From: a virus
IMG/VR virus record: IMGVR_UViG_3300048837_000398
Location: 1 to 64,000 of that record
Direction: 5' to 3' (one strand)
Length of the DNA stretch: 64,000 nucleotides
Shown here: piece by piece, positions 29,992 through 38,648 of the stretch
Layout: every line of letters begins with the position of its first letter
Position numbering within the stretch: the stretch's first letter is position 1
Translations under genes and position numbers: made by a program
The notes under the pieces: model-generated
Database searches by the model: none
Seen by the model: only the letters and a program-made list of their open reading frames with translations
What the model was told of the DNA's origin: nothing

Positions 29992-30618
29992 TCAGAGCTC
30001 AGGGACTTCCGAAAAGTTCGGCTTTTCCTCGACTACTTTGTTGTGTTCACCTCTTGTGAGTGGGGCGATTGGTCGATTAGCGAGCTCCTCAACGAGGGCT
30101 TCGTTGTCTCGAATTCGCTGACGATACAGCTTGTGGACGATACGATAGAAATCGACGTCATCAGGCATTTCGATGAGTCCGCTAACGTGTGAGCTCAGGA
30201 AGTTGCGCCCAGATCCGTTCTCGAACAGAGCCTTCTTGTCGTCTTTAACAGGAAGCAACTCTCCTTCTTCGTAGCAGATCTTACCACCTAGCACAGAGTC
30301 CCAAAGGAGAAGCGCAGAAGTGCCGATACCAACCATCGGTATCTTTTTCTGGATGTACCACTGAAGAGAGTAGACTCGGAATGCTTCGTACCACTGGTCT
30401 TGGCCAGGTACGGCTGGTGGAGTCTTAAATGTCGGGTAGAATCCTGATGTCGTGCAATTGATTCCGCCCGTGTCGAGCAAGATGAGAACGTCTACGTTGA
30501 CCCGTTTATGTGGATTAATAGAGAAGGCGTTATCGCCCTCCATCAAGAATAGTAGCTTGAGACGATGCTCCTCAGCTAGAAGAGCAGGATTTGACGCAGT
30601 TAAAAGTCCTATGGTCAT
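29992..30618 (-). CDS. Class I glutamine amidotransferase-like protein (degenerate)
   Basis: 208 residues. VDVLILLDTGGINCT followed by YIQKKIPMVGIGTSALLLWDSVLGGKI has the layout of class I amidotransferases (xGG strand, then the nucleophile elbow G-x-C-x-G and a second GG). The elbow here is GIGTSALL with no Cys, and a clear catalytic His/Glu is not evident. It may be a non-catalytic homolog or a binding protein. Moderate confidence in the fold, low in activity. Confidence 0.45.
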   Translation of the reverse strand: MTIGLLTASNPALLAEEHRLKLLFLMEGDNAFSINPHKRVNVDVLILLDTGGINCTTSGFYPTFKTPPAVPGQDQWYEAFRVYSLQWYIQKKIPMVGIGTSALLLWDSVLGGKICYEEGELLPVKDDKKALFENGSGRNFLSSHVSGLIEMPDDVDFYRIVHKLYRQRIRDNEALVEELANRPIAPLTRGEHNKVVEEKPNFSEVPEL

Positions 30619-30965
30619 CGTTTCTTGTTTCGTGCTGTGAGGTAGCGGTTAAGCGCTTTACCTAAGGTCTCTACAAAAGACATTGTAGCAGCTTCTCCAG
30701 CTATTTTTACGAAGTACGGACGTTCCCCTCGCTTGAGATCGCGTATGACCATTACCTTACCTGACAGGATGATCTGGTGCATCGTACCAGTAGTCAGGTC
30801 AGTATGTGAGTACTCGTAAGCGACACCATCAGTGCGTTGTAGGTGCACGAACACGTCGCTCCATGTGGGCCTACGGTCGTATGAGACGCAGAAGATATCG
30901 TTATCCCACAGCTTTTTCCAGATTGCTTTTGGCACTTGACGCCTTAGCATCAACTTCTGCAACAT
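30615..30965 (-). CDS. Hypothetical protein, 116 aa
   Basis: Strand-rich centre (IILSGKVMVIRDL) and a C-terminal basic helix (LGKALNRYLTARNKKR). Overall plan resembles the paralog pair at 39.6-40.3 kb, but identity is low by eye. Overlaps the upstream gene by 64 bases. Confidence 0.5.
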   Translation of the reverse strand: MLQKLMLRRQVPKAIWKKLWDNDIFCVSYDRRPTWSDVFVHLQRTDGVAYEYSHTDLTTGTMHQIILSGKVMVIRDLKRGERPYFVKIAGEAATMSFVETLGKALNRYLTARNKKR

Positions 30966-31293
30966 AGGTCTTCAGTTTAACAGTAAAAGATATTATCGCG
31001 AGCTCGAGAGCTCTGTGCATGTGGTAGTGGTAGATGCACACAGGTAGGACATCAGCATCCTGTAAGGAGTAGCGAACTTCTACACTGTTGAAGTAAGGCC
31101 GGGCAACCCATAGGCGCCCATCTTTACGCAGTTCGAAGCTAATTCGCGCTAAGTCCCAATACATCTCGAGGAGCTCTCTAAAGGTAGAGCACCTTGGCAT
31201 GAGTGCAGACGGTAGTTGGCTTTCGCCCCAATCGGGCTTTAGCTCTCGTTCGCAAATAATAAGTGACACTGACTCCCACCGTGAGTGTTTCAT
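30901..31293 (-). CDS. Hypothetical protein, 130 aa
   Basis: ATG 31291-31293 (MKHSRWESVSL). A GTG 21 codons upstream is possible. Overlaps the 31178-31450 gene by over 110 bases in another frame, so one start or end may be wrong, or a frameshift may join them. His/Tyr-rich motif CIYHYHMHRALELAII. No family recognised. Confidence 0.45.
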   Translation of the reverse strand: MKHSRWESVSLIICERELKPDWGESQLPSALMPRCSTFRELLEMYWDLARISFELRKDGRLWVARPYFNSVEVRYSLQDADVLPVCIYHYHMHRALELAIISFTVKLKTYVAEVDAKASSAKSNLEKAVG

Positions 31294-31450
31294 GTTGTTT
31301 GATTGCGGAGCGTCGCAGTGCTTTGATTTGAGCTTTTCGGCCCACCTCTTTAGCACGATTAAATTTATCGATAGGTAACTGTTCTTGTATGTCTTCGTGA
31401 AGATCGTACAGATCCTCTAGGTATTGTTCTACTAACTTCCAACGGTCCAT
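31178..31450 (-). CDS. Hypothetical helical protein, 90 aa
   Basis: The first 50 residues (LVEQYLEDLYDLHEDIQEQ...) look like a genuine helical protein. The last 35, basic and Thr-rich, overlap the next gene out of frame and look less natural. ATG start shares one base with the lipoprotein gene stop. A ribosomal frameshift into the downstream frame is conceivable but no slippery heptamer was identified. Confidence 0.4.
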   Translation of the reverse strand: MDRWKLVEQYLEDLYDLHEDIQEQLPIDKFNRAKEVGRKAQIKALRRSAIKQHETLTVGVSVTYYLRTRAKARLGRKPTTVCTHAKVLYL

Positions 31451-31671
31451 TATCGCGAGGTTGTTACCTTGTAATTATACGTCGAATCGTTCGTGAAGGT
31501 GATCTCGATGACCACTTTCTTCGGCTTGAGTTTCTGTTGTTCCCAGATGACGGAGCCCGGTATAATAACCAGGTCCTCCTTCTTTTCTTGACGAAGCATG
31601 GGCATGTAGGACGTATCTTCTTGAGAGCATCCTACGAACAGCAGTGCTAGTATTACTAGTAATTTCCGCAT
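31450..31671 (-). CDS. Small lipoprotein, 73 aa
   Basis: N-terminal MRKLLVILALLFVGC is a type II signal peptide with lipobox (LFVG-C at residue 15), so the mature protein would be lipid-anchored in the envelope. Remainder charged. In phage genomes such proteins may act in lysis (outer spanin-like) or superinfection exclusion; which one cannot be told from sequence. Confidence 0.6.
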   Translation of the reverse strand: MRKLLVILALLFVGCSQEDTSYMPMLRQEKKEDLVIIPGSVIWEQQKLKPKKVVIEITFTNDSTYNYKVTTSR

Positions 31672-32243
31672 TTGTATTTGAAATACTGGTGAGGAGTAAT
31701 TTTCGGAGGGATACTTTTAGGTATAGGTAGAGTAGCCATAAAGACGTTGACTACGTAGTCAATCTTCCTCAGGGTTATGTTCGGCTTGAGCAGCTCAATA
31801 CAACGTGTTGCATCCGATATCACTGCAGCTGGGTCAGTGAATATCTTGAATGCATCTAGCCGTTGGATAGGCGCTCGCTTCGATACTATAGACGCTTGCC
31901 AATACAGGTCTTTAGGCACGTGCTCTTGGCGAAGCATTGAAAAAGCCTCTTCGTCTGAGACGATAGAGGTGTAGAATGCGGACGAGGGGATATACAGATG
32001 AGCCTCCTTCTTAGAGAAAGCTTCAAGGATAGAGTCGAACACACGATCGCGCGATTCACGATCTTCGAAACGAATAGAGCGCATCACTCCCTTAGGAGTA
32101 AGGCACCCAATCGCTGGATGACTCTTTAGTGGTCGCTTGACCAGAAAGTCGTCATCCTTGTGCACTCGTATTACGCCTTCGAGCTGAGTAACAACTATGT
32201 TACCAGATTTCAGGCCGTAAGTGTGAGGGAATATGATTAACAT
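31656..32243 (-). CDS. Hypothetical protein, 195 aa
   Basis: ATG 32241-32243 (MLIIFPHTYGLKSG) chosen for its 7-base overlap with the upstream stop. Basic, mixed alpha/beta, includes RSIRFEDRESRDRVFDSI. No family recognised. Confidence 0.55.
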   Translation of the reverse strand: MLIIFPHTYGLKSGNIVVTQLEGVIRVHKDDDFLVKRPLKSHPAIGCLTPKGVMRSIRFEDRESRDRVFDSILEAFSKKEAHLYIPSSAFYTSIVSDEEAFSMLRQEHVPKDLYWQASIVSKRAPIQRLDAFKIFTDPAAVISDATRCIELLKPNITLRKIDYVVNVFMATLPIPKSIPPKITPHQYFKYKCGNY

Positions 32244-32833
32244 ATGAACGTATGATCTAAGATTAACTCGCAATACTGCGAGAAACCTACAAGGATAGTT
32301 AGACGTTTCTTTAGAGTTACGCGGTTCACTAAGACTTCGTAGACTTCTTCGTCCTCTACAAAAATAGCTTGTACTACGCCCTTACAATGCTCTCCGACAA
32401 TAGTAGCCTTGTTTAAGACTAAGTTGTGCAGAACAGTTGTTACGTAGTATTCTGACGCTGGGAGAGTATCGAGAAGGCGTGTTTCTTTTTCGAACGAGAG
32501 CTTGAATGCTCCAGTCAGATAGAAGTCTTTGGGCAGGATTAGTATGCCACGCAGTCCTAACTTAGGTAGATACACGATATTTTGTGCTTCTTTGACGTAA
32601 GTCGCAAAGTGTTCGTGCGACTTAGGCAGGTGTGTAGGATGTACGTACGGATGTGGAAATGGTCCCAACTTAAAAGCTGGAAACGATATTGGAAGATGGA
32701 ATGTTATCTTGTCTACTGCATCGTGGACAAGGTAAGCTTCGCATCCTACCACACCCTTATTTACGTCGAACGAGACAGGGTGAAAGTCTAGTGCAAAACT
32801 TACCTTATCCCCGACTCTGTAGTGTTTACGCAA
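32237..32833 (-). CDS. Hypothetical beta-rich protein, 198 aa
   Basis: Dominated by alternating hydrophobic strands (ITFHLPISFPAFKLG, IVYLPKLGLRGILIL). Overlaps the AAA+ gene by 8 bases. No family recognised. Confidence 0.55.
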   Translation of the reverse strand: MRKHYRVGDKVSFALDFHPVSFDVNKGVVGCEAYLVHDAVDKITFHLPISFPAFKLGPFPHPYVHPTHLPKSHEHFATYVKEAQNIVYLPKLGLRGILILPKDFYLTGAFKLSFEKETRLLDTLPASEYYVTTVLHNLVLNKATIVGEHCKGVVQAIFVEDEEVYEVLVNRVTLKKRLTILVGFSQYCELILDHTFIC

Positions 32834-34220
32834 CTTTCCTCAAGTTTGGTGTAGCGCGATACTTGTAGAACTTCTCTTTCCACTTCTGTACAGAAGTTTG
32901 CGGAGAGAATGTTCCCCACACCTCAGCCAGAGTGGCACTTCCCTTCTTCGTGAGTTCAGCCAAAGCGGCGTGATTTATCACTAAATCCGAATTCTTTTCA
33001 ATCCAAGCTGCGAGAGCCGTGATTGTGTGCGGTTTGAGTAGGGAAAGCTCGATCAAGTTGTGCGCTCGGCCCGGACGACGAAGTGCTGGATCGATCTCAG
33101 CAATCGGCTTATTCATAGCAGCGATGGTAGATGTTTTGATGCCCTCGATCTTGAGCCCATCCATGAGCTCGAGAAGTGTAGTCAGCACACCGGACTCTGC
33201 AACACTTTGGCCCTCGTCAACATAGAAGACAACCGTCTCTACGCCAACAGCCTTCTGCTGCTCCAAGAAAGAATGCAGAGAACTGCGACCGGCTGGAGAA
33301 GTGAGTAATTTTATGGCCGAGTAGTCGAGCTTTACGATAGACTGCTTAGGGTCTTTCGAAACGCTGGCCAGAATATTGCTGATGAGGGAGGTCTTCCCTG
33401 TTCCAGTTGTCCCGACCATGAGCACGTTGCGTCCAGACACCAGTTCGTCGGCAAAGTACTCTTGCACTTTTCCAACAGGAATGGAATAGGCCTCGTCGCC
33501 CAACTTGATCGAGATTGGGTTAAACGACAGACTTGCGAGCGTGCTATCCATCTCCGAATACGTGTACGACGTACGTTGGAAGGAGAGCCGCCCACCGATC
33601 TCGTAGAGCTCAAAGATGTTGAGCCTGTTCGGACCACGACCACTGTCCACTGACGTGACTTCCGCAAGATCGACGCACTCCTTTATCAGGTCAAGTAGCG
33701 ACGCTTGACACACTTCTTCACACTCTTTGTGTGGGAGTAAGAGTCGAATGTTATCTGTCAGCGAGATTCTGTCGTCCTTCACCCACTCTGCGACATCAAA
33801 TTTCTCTGAGGTCAGCTTAGCACTTTTGTAGTCCATAGCATTCAAGATGATAGCGTGGGTAACGCCATCTTCTATTACAGAATAGATTTGCCGGTCCTCA
33901 AAGTCTCCACTCGAAATTCTGAGGAGATCAACTATGCCAAGCCTGTTTTTGAGTAGTTCGACAAAGTAATTCGTCGCTACAAGCTTCTTAAAGTTGATGG
34001 TAGTGTACGACCGCGTGCCCATGACTTCTTGGGCGACATCGATGTCCTTCTCTCCAATGGTCTTCACTTTTTCCACTGCTTTCGAAATTGTACTTGCTGT
34101 AGCGGCCTCGCTTTTCGTTTGTGCGTCGAGACTCTTCGAGAAAAGATCTTTGAGAATTGAGATCAGATACCCCAACACAAGCAGGATACCTACAATGGAT
34201 ACGACATCAAATAAAGTCAT
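32826..34220 (-). CDS. Membrane-anchored AAA+ ATPase, 464 aa
   Basis: An N-terminal transmembrane helix (about 5-26, VVSIVGILLVLGYLISIL) is followed by a middle domain and an AAA+ core. Walker A is MVGTTGTGKTSLIS, Walker B is VVFYVDEGQ, the sensor region is TSTIAAMNKPIAEIDPALRRPGRAH, and a C-terminal helical lid follows. Arrangement suggests a membrane-tethered remodelling ATPase. Codon use and base composition differ from flanking genes (more GC, cleaner codons). Partner unknown; a MoxR-type ATPase and VWA protein are encoded 3-5 kb upstream in the same block. Confidence 0.7.
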   Translation of the reverse strand: MTLFDVVSIVGILLVLGYLISILKDLFSKSLDAQTKSEAATASTISKAVEKVKTIGEKDIDVAQEVMGTRSYTTINFKKLVATNYFVELLKNRLGIVDLLRISSGDFEDRQIYSVIEDGVTHAIILNAMDYKSAKLTSEKFDVAEWVKDDRISLTDNIRLLLPHKECEEVCQASLLDLIKECVDLAEVTSVDSGRGPNRLNIFELYEIGGRLSFQRTSYTYSEMDSTLASLSFNPISIKLGDEAYSIPVGKVQEYFADELVSGRNVLMVGTTGTGKTSLISNILASVSKDPKQSIVKLDYSAIKLLTSPAGRSSLHSFLEQQKAVGVETVVFYVDEGQSVAESGVLTTLLELMDGLKIEGIKTSTIAAMNKPIAEIDPALRRPGRAHNLIELSLLKPHTITALAAWIEKNSDLVINHAALAELTKKGSATLAEVWGTFSPQTSVQKWKEKFYKYRATPNLRKVA

Positions 34221-34363
34221 AATTTAGTTTGAAAATTGCGCTGCCCTTACTCTAGTCGCTACCACAAAAGTCTTTCGCGTGGGTCCAGCCACGATACTCG
34301 TCTTTAAGGTCCTCCCGGGAGTGCTTCTAGAGCAGGGCGAGCGCAGGTTCACCGCTTAATCAA

Positions 34364-34894
34364 CTACTCAGGGAGCGCGGCTAGCTCCCTGAGCTTGAGT
34401 TTTGTTTCGTGTATTCTCTTCCTGTAGTGCGGATCTTCAGCATACTTTACCTTGATGAGCATGTCGATATAATCATCTTCACTCTTCACCCAAGGATTCT
34501 GCTTAAGCCGCATTCGCTGCCAGTCTCGGTAATCGAGTACAGAACTTTTGAAGTCTCTGTACTTTGCGTGTCCCCGATGCGCACCTTGATGGTACTTTCT
34601 CGAGTTTACCTTCATACCGAACCTGTTGTGATTCTCGCGATATACTGGCGATTTAAACCAGTTGGTTTCGTGTACTTCTTGGGCCATCACAACCCAAGGA
34701 TATTTGAGACTGAACGGAGGGCTCTCGAGAATTTTGATGTGCTCGAGTACCACGTTTCTATTGTCTAACGGGCGTTCTAACTCCTTGACAGTGTCAAGCC
34801 TAGCGTAGTTGTCGTGAATAAACGCTAAGAGCGCTCCTACGATAACAACTAACTGGAGTAGCCCCCATACTAGTCTAAGCAGGCATGAACCCAT
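34364..34894 (-). CDS. Membrane-anchored glucosaminidase-like protein (GH73/Bax type)
   Basis: 176 residues with an N-terminal TM (about 6-25). MAQEVHETNWFKSPVYRENHNRFGMK and HAKYRDFKSSVLDYRDWQ match the glucosaminidase (FlgJ/Bax) pattern: the Glu of VHETNW is the likely catalytic acid, followed by N-x-FG-K and the SS-x-x-DY-x-x-Q helix. Likely cleaves peptidoglycan sugars at lysis. A second such enzyme is encoded at 41.1 kb. The 143 bases 34221-34363 downstream hold no gene; I see only weak inverted repeats there. Confidence 0.7.
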   Translation of the reverse strand: MGSCLLRLVWGLLQLVVIVGALLAFIHDNYARLDTVKELERPLDNRNVVLEHIKILESPPFSLKYPWVVMAQEVHETNWFKSPVYRENHNRFGMKVNSRKYHQGAHRGHAKYRDFKSSVLDYRDWQRMRLKQNPWVKSEDDYIDMLIKVKYAEDPHYRKRIHETKLKLRELAALPE

Positions 34895-35306
34895 GAGGCG
34901 TCGCCTTTAGCCTGCCCTGCTCCAGTAATGTCACGACGTCTTCGAGCACTGCTAAGCACTCTTTAAACACCACGTTTAGATTGTGCGCAGTGAGATCAGA
35001 TGGCACAGTCCACGAGTTCACTCCAAGTTCAAACATCCCGGCATTTACAGAGACTTCTGTAGGCGGAGTTAAGTTGAACCGAGTAAGGGACCATGCAGCC
35101 TTAGTCCGATTCTTATCGAGGTGCTTCACTATCTCCGCCCTTAAAGAAGGGTAGGTGTGTGAGTTCTCTAACTGAATGGCGCGAATACGCAGCAGCAGGG
35201 CTTTAGGCATCCGCCTCGATTTGCTCAAGTTGAACCGCACTTTCAGATCGTGATCCTGCGAAATGGTGAGACTGCACTTGCGGAATGTAGTCTTGATGCT
35301 CCTCAT
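34875..35306 (-). CDS. Hypothetical basic protein, 143 aa
   Basis: Arg/Lys-rich, mostly helical with a strand-rich centre. Overlaps both neighbours by a few bases. No family recognised. Confidence 0.5.
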   Translation of the reverse strand: MRSIKTTFRKCSLTISQDHDLKVRFNLSKSRRMPKALLLRIRAIQLENSHTYPSLRAEIVKHLDKNRTKAAWSLTRFNLTPPTEVSVNAGMFELGVNSWTVPSDLTAHNLNVVFKECLAVLEDVVTLLEQGRLKATPHGFMPA

Positions 35307-36178
35307 GGTATGTAGAGTTCATCGTCATCGAAATCGGGGATCTGCGGGATAACCTCGTCGCTATCGTCTTCGAAATCAGGAATCTCGGGAATAGCCAGCA
35401 CGAACACTTTTGGTGTCGGTGCAGGCAAGTGCAGAACTTCTCCGCGTGCCTTACCCAGTTGTGCGAACAGGAGCTCGAGCTGGTGCGTCGTTGCGCGCGC
35501 ACTGTAATCCTGGATTTGCGGGATTACGTTCATACCGCGACTTTTAATCGAGGCGGTTTCGAGCAGGGAGGTTAGTCCCCGGTAAGCCTCGGTGACGTCG
35601 CTGAAGGTGTAGCCAAACATTTCGAATTTTCCGGACGTAGCGACAAGTGAATCCTCTATGTACGCTCCGTAGTGGGAGTGCTGGACAGTTACGGTCGTGA
35701 TTCCAGACAAAGATGCTACGGGCGTGTTCACCCGCGCTTCGATGAAAGTACTCATCTTCACATGTCTTGCGTAAGTGCGGAGATCCTCGCCCATTACGAG
35801 CAGAGTCGGAGATGCGTGGGACACACGAAGAGGTGCCCGTAGGATGAAATTCTCAGGGTTATACCCGTCGAATTTCTGCCCACGACGAGTGTGCAAACGG
35901 ATATCCTGAAGTTGCTGTTGAGCGAAGTGCTGTTCGAAAGCCACGGGCACCCGCCATTCACTTTTAAAGACGTTACCCCGGTCAGGGTACACGATCTTTA
36001 CGAAGCCCCGCAGCTCATTTTTCTGGACAGCGAGTCGAATCCACGTACCGCCAGTAGGGTCCCAGATTACGCCGCCTTGGAGCTCGTAGCCCTCCTTCGG
36101 AAGAAATACCGTTTTATGTTGCTCGGGCAAGTACTGCCTCAGAGCGTAGATGGCTGCAGCCAAGTTTTTATTTTCCAT
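35303..36178 (-). CDS. Hypothetical protein with repeated acidic tail, 291 aa
   Basis: Globular beta-rich first 250 residues. The tail carries two copies of an acidic motif, EIPDFEDDSDEV and QIPDFDDDELY, which may be a short linear interaction motif. First gene after the terminator at 36.2 kb. Confidence 0.55.
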   Translation of the reverse strand: MENKNLAAAIYALRQYLPEQHKTVFLPKEGYELQGGVIWDPTGGTWIRLAVQKNELRGFVKIVYPDRGNVFKSEWRVPVAFEQHFAQQQLQDIRLHTRRGQKFDGYNPENFILRAPLRVSHASPTLLVMGEDLRTYARHVKMSTFIEARVNTPVASLSGITTVTVQHSHYGAYIEDSLVATSGKFEMFGYTFSDVTEAYRGLTSLLETASIKSRGMNVIPQIQDYSARATTHQLELLFAQLGKARGEVLHLPAPTPKVFVLAIPEIPDFEDDSDEVIPQIPDFDDDELYIP

Positions 36179-36206
36179 TGTTGAGATGTGTAGAACATTA
36201 AAAAAG

Positions 36207-36238
36207 AAAAGTCCCCGACTCTTTTGCCGAGGACTTTT
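36207..36238 (-). terminator. Intrinsic terminator with AAAAGA loop
   Basis: Minus-strand AAAAGTCCTCGGC, loop AAAAGA, GTCGGGGACTTTT, then CTTTTTTA. A 13-base stem, 14 bases after the end of the 36253-37494 gene. Confidence 0.9.
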
Positions 36239-36252
36239 GTGAGCTGGAGGGA

Positions 36253-37494
36253 TTAGTTGGCTAGGATGGCCTCTTCTACGTTGGCCGCTACTTGCGGGGT
36301 TGCGACGTTGAGAAGCGTTTCAGCCACTTTCAGTGACTTCTCGAAACGGCTCTCGGCCAGCTGAGCGTCTTCGTTGAAGCGTTGGTTGGCGAGTTCCCGG
36401 TCTGCCTTCGCTTGCTCGGCTGCGTCGCGTACCAAGCTTGCTGCAATTTTCACGACTTCAGGGGTTGCTGGCACCTGGTCAGCGAGCTGCACGACGATTT
36501 CTCCTTTGGGCTCGGTCACTTCTTCTGCTGGAGCAGTCTCGAGGAGCTCATCGGCTGGCACTCCTTCTGCGATCGGCTGTTGGTTTTCGACCAGGGCCTC
36601 AGCAAGTGCGGTAACATCGATTGCCGGGGTGCCTTCTTCAGGAGCCGTTTCAGGTACAGCAGGAGCTTCTTCTTGGGCGATAACTTCGAAGCCCTCACCA
36701 TTCCAGGTGGCCTCCATATTGCCAAAGCGGTTCGTGATTGCCAGGTTTGCAGCCTCACGTGTTTCCGGTGTCGAGGACAGCAATGCCGCGAGTTCAGCCG
36801 TGATGGCTGGGACATCCTTGTCGTCGGTCATATCGACCAGCAGTGCACCGGCTGTTTCGCCATAAGCAGCGTCCAGGATTTCAGCGATGTCAGCTTTCGC
36901 TGCAGCAATCGCAGCCTTGCCCAACTGAGCAGCCCATTTGGCCGCGTTCTTGACGGCCTTCTCGTCGGTGGATTCAGTGGCGACCCAGTTCTGGGCCACC
37001 GTCATCAAGCCTGCAAAATCCTCGGGGAGTCCTTCGACCGTCAAGGGTTTGCCGTCTTTCAGAACGAGTCCGAATTTGGTTTTGAGCTCGTCAGAGGTGA
37101 GGGATGTAGATGCTGCGTACTCTGCAGCGTTCGTGAGGAGAAATACGCCTGCAGGCGTGAGACCAAAACACTGTACTTTTTTCATGTTAAAAGAATGTGT
37201 TGTTAGATGATAATGCCTTGTGTTTACGTTAAACTTCCGCTCAAATCTCTTGGTGTCGATAGTTAAGTAGCCACCCACTACGTTGTTGTAGCGGAGAGCC
37301 TCTTGATTCGACGCCAAGGTAACATACTTTTTCCCTTGAGTTGCAAAATGACCTGAGCAGCAAGGGCCTGCCAGTATCATGTAGTTTGTTCTCGGTTTGA
37401 CGCTCGTAAGGACAAAGAGTTTATTCTCGATCCTGAATCCTGGACGCATCTTTCCTTCGTTGAACGCATCCAGGTATGAATATAAAGGTATCAT
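36253..37494 (-). CDS. Ala/Glu-rich protein, possibly two genes fused in frame
   Basis: 413 residues in one frame. Residues 1-103 look like other genes of this block. From an internal ATG at 37183-37185 (MKKVQCFGLTPAG) onward the protein is Ala/Glu/Pro-rich, helical and encoded in clearly more GC-rich DNA. That internal ATG is preceded by TTTTAAC, so separate translation is plausible. The C-terminal 100 residues (QAKADRELANQRFNEDAQLAESRF) look like a long coiled coil. Structural or scaffold-like role possible; no family recognised. Confidence 0.55.
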   Translation of the reverse strand: MIPLYSYLDAFNEGKMRPGFRIENKLFVLTSVKPRTNYMILAGPCCSGHFATQGKKYVTLASNQEALRYNNVVGGYLTIDTKRFERKFNVNTRHYHLTTHSFNMKKVQCFGLTPAGVFLLTNAAEYAASTSLTSDELKTKFGLVLKDGKPLTVEGLPEDFAGLMTVAQNWVATESTDEKAVKNAAKWAAQLGKAAIAAAKADIAEILDAAYGETAGALLVDMTDDKDVPAITAELAALLSSTPETREAANLAITNRFGNMEATWNGEGFEVIAQEEAPAVPETAPEEGTPAIDVTALAEALVENQQPIAEGVPADELLETAPAEEVTEPKGEIVVQLADQVPATPEVVKIAASLVRDAAEQAKADRELANQRFNEDAQLAESRFEKSLKVAETLLNVATPQVAANVEEAILAN

Positions 37495-38648
37495 ACGTTG
37501 TAGTACTTCCCGCCTGAGCTCTTACACAATTCTTCGAGCGCAGAGTTTGACCGCTCGATAGAGATTGCGTGGACGGGAGCGGTGGTCTTGACAGGCGTGA
37601 TTCGATCTTGCCCATCATTAACGATAATGAGTTCGGGCTCAGAACCTAGAGGTATTTCGAAGGGACCCAACTTAGAGAGGGCTAGATCAGCTTGCGCAGA
37701 AACTATGCACTCACCAACTTGGGTTTCACCACCTCTGGGTTCCTTCCAATTCTTGTAAGTAAGGTTTGCCTCCTCAGCTGTTTCGATCTTCTGCCAGCCA
37801 TCGATAGATTCCTCGAAAGTAGAGACGTAAACGATCGCCTCGCCTTTACGTACTTCTTCGAAAAGAGTGATGAGCATAGCGCGAACTATCCCCATCTTTT
37901 TGTAGGTGTTCATAGAACCGGAACGGTCGATGAGGAGTCCATAGACCTTCTTTTCACCCTCTTCAAGGCGGAATGTTTCGGAAACTTGGAAAGAGTGATC
38001 GCCCAAGCGTTGACGAAAGTCAGGCATCTTGAACTCGGTAGGATCGAGCAGGCTAATGTCGTCGAAAGATTCCATCTGACGAAAGTCGAACTCTGAACCT
38101 TCGTTCTTCACCTTCTTCTTAGAACGCCCTTTGAGAGCGAACTTAAGTTTTTTGAGAAGGGCTAGGCCGAGTAGGACGTGTAGATCGGTAGGATCGAGAT
38201 CATTCGACATCAGTTTCTCTGACGTAGGTAAGTGGCCCCCACCGAAGTGATTACCTGACTCCTCGAGCTCGGACATAGCTTCAGAGATCTCGTTGATCTC
38301 TTGCATCGTTTGCTCGAGTATTTCGGCTTTCGACTCTTGAGAGCCCCATGGAGGTATCCATGGGTCTTTCGCTTTGTATAATTTCGCGAAAGCAGCTGCT
38401 TTCTCCTCTGGAGTCTTACCAGGAAGGTTATCGACGTTCAATCTGCCAAGTGCATTCTGGTAATTGAGTGCGTCGGCCAGCTCACCCGCCTTTATCTGAG
38501 AACCCGGCGTTAGTGCGAGCTCCTTATCCATGTTGGATAAGGTGAAGGTAGCCATGTCTGCTACACCCTGTACGAGAGGTTGCGGGACGTTGCGAACCTG
38601 CTCGGGAGCAGGGCGCACTTTAAACGGATTACTGCTGGTTATTTCCAT
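37491..38648 (-). CDS. VWA-domain protein paired with a MoxR ATPase
   Basis: 385 residues from ATG 38646-38648. The MIDAS motif is LLIDRSGSMNTYKK (DxSxS type with DRSGS), followed by a Thr and the later D of IIVNDGQD. The first 250 residues are helical and acidic. Directly downstream of a MoxR-like AAA+ gene with 20 bases overlap, the classic MoxR/VWA chaperone arrangement (as in RavA-ViaA), where the VWA protein presents the substrate. Confidence 0.75.
   Translation of the reverse strand: MEITSSNPFKVRPAPEQVRNVPQPLVQGVADMATFTLSNMDKELALTPGSQIKAGELADALNYQNALGRLNVDNLPGKTPEEKAAAFAKLYKAKDPWIPPWGSQESKAEILEQTMQEINEISEAMSELEESGNHFGGGHLPTSEKLMSNDLDPTDLHVLLGLALLKKLKFALKGRSKKKVKNEGSEFDFRQMESFDDISLLDPTEFKMPDFRQRLGDHSFQVSETFRLEEGEKKVYGLLIDRSGSMNTYKKMGIVRAMLITLFEEVRKGEAIVYVSTFEESIDGWQKIETAEEANLTYKNWKEPRGGETQVGECIVSAQADLALSKLGPFEIPLGSEPELIIVNDGQDRITPVKTTAPVHAISIERSNSALEELCKSSGGKYYNV

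Noticed and set aside
36374-37206. Long plus-strand ORFs (163 and 274 codons) opposite the Ala/Glu-rich gene
   Set aside because: They are antisense to a GC-rich coding gene, a common source of spurious ORFs, and their products are low-complexity (Ser/Phe/Cys-rich) without recognisable domains.
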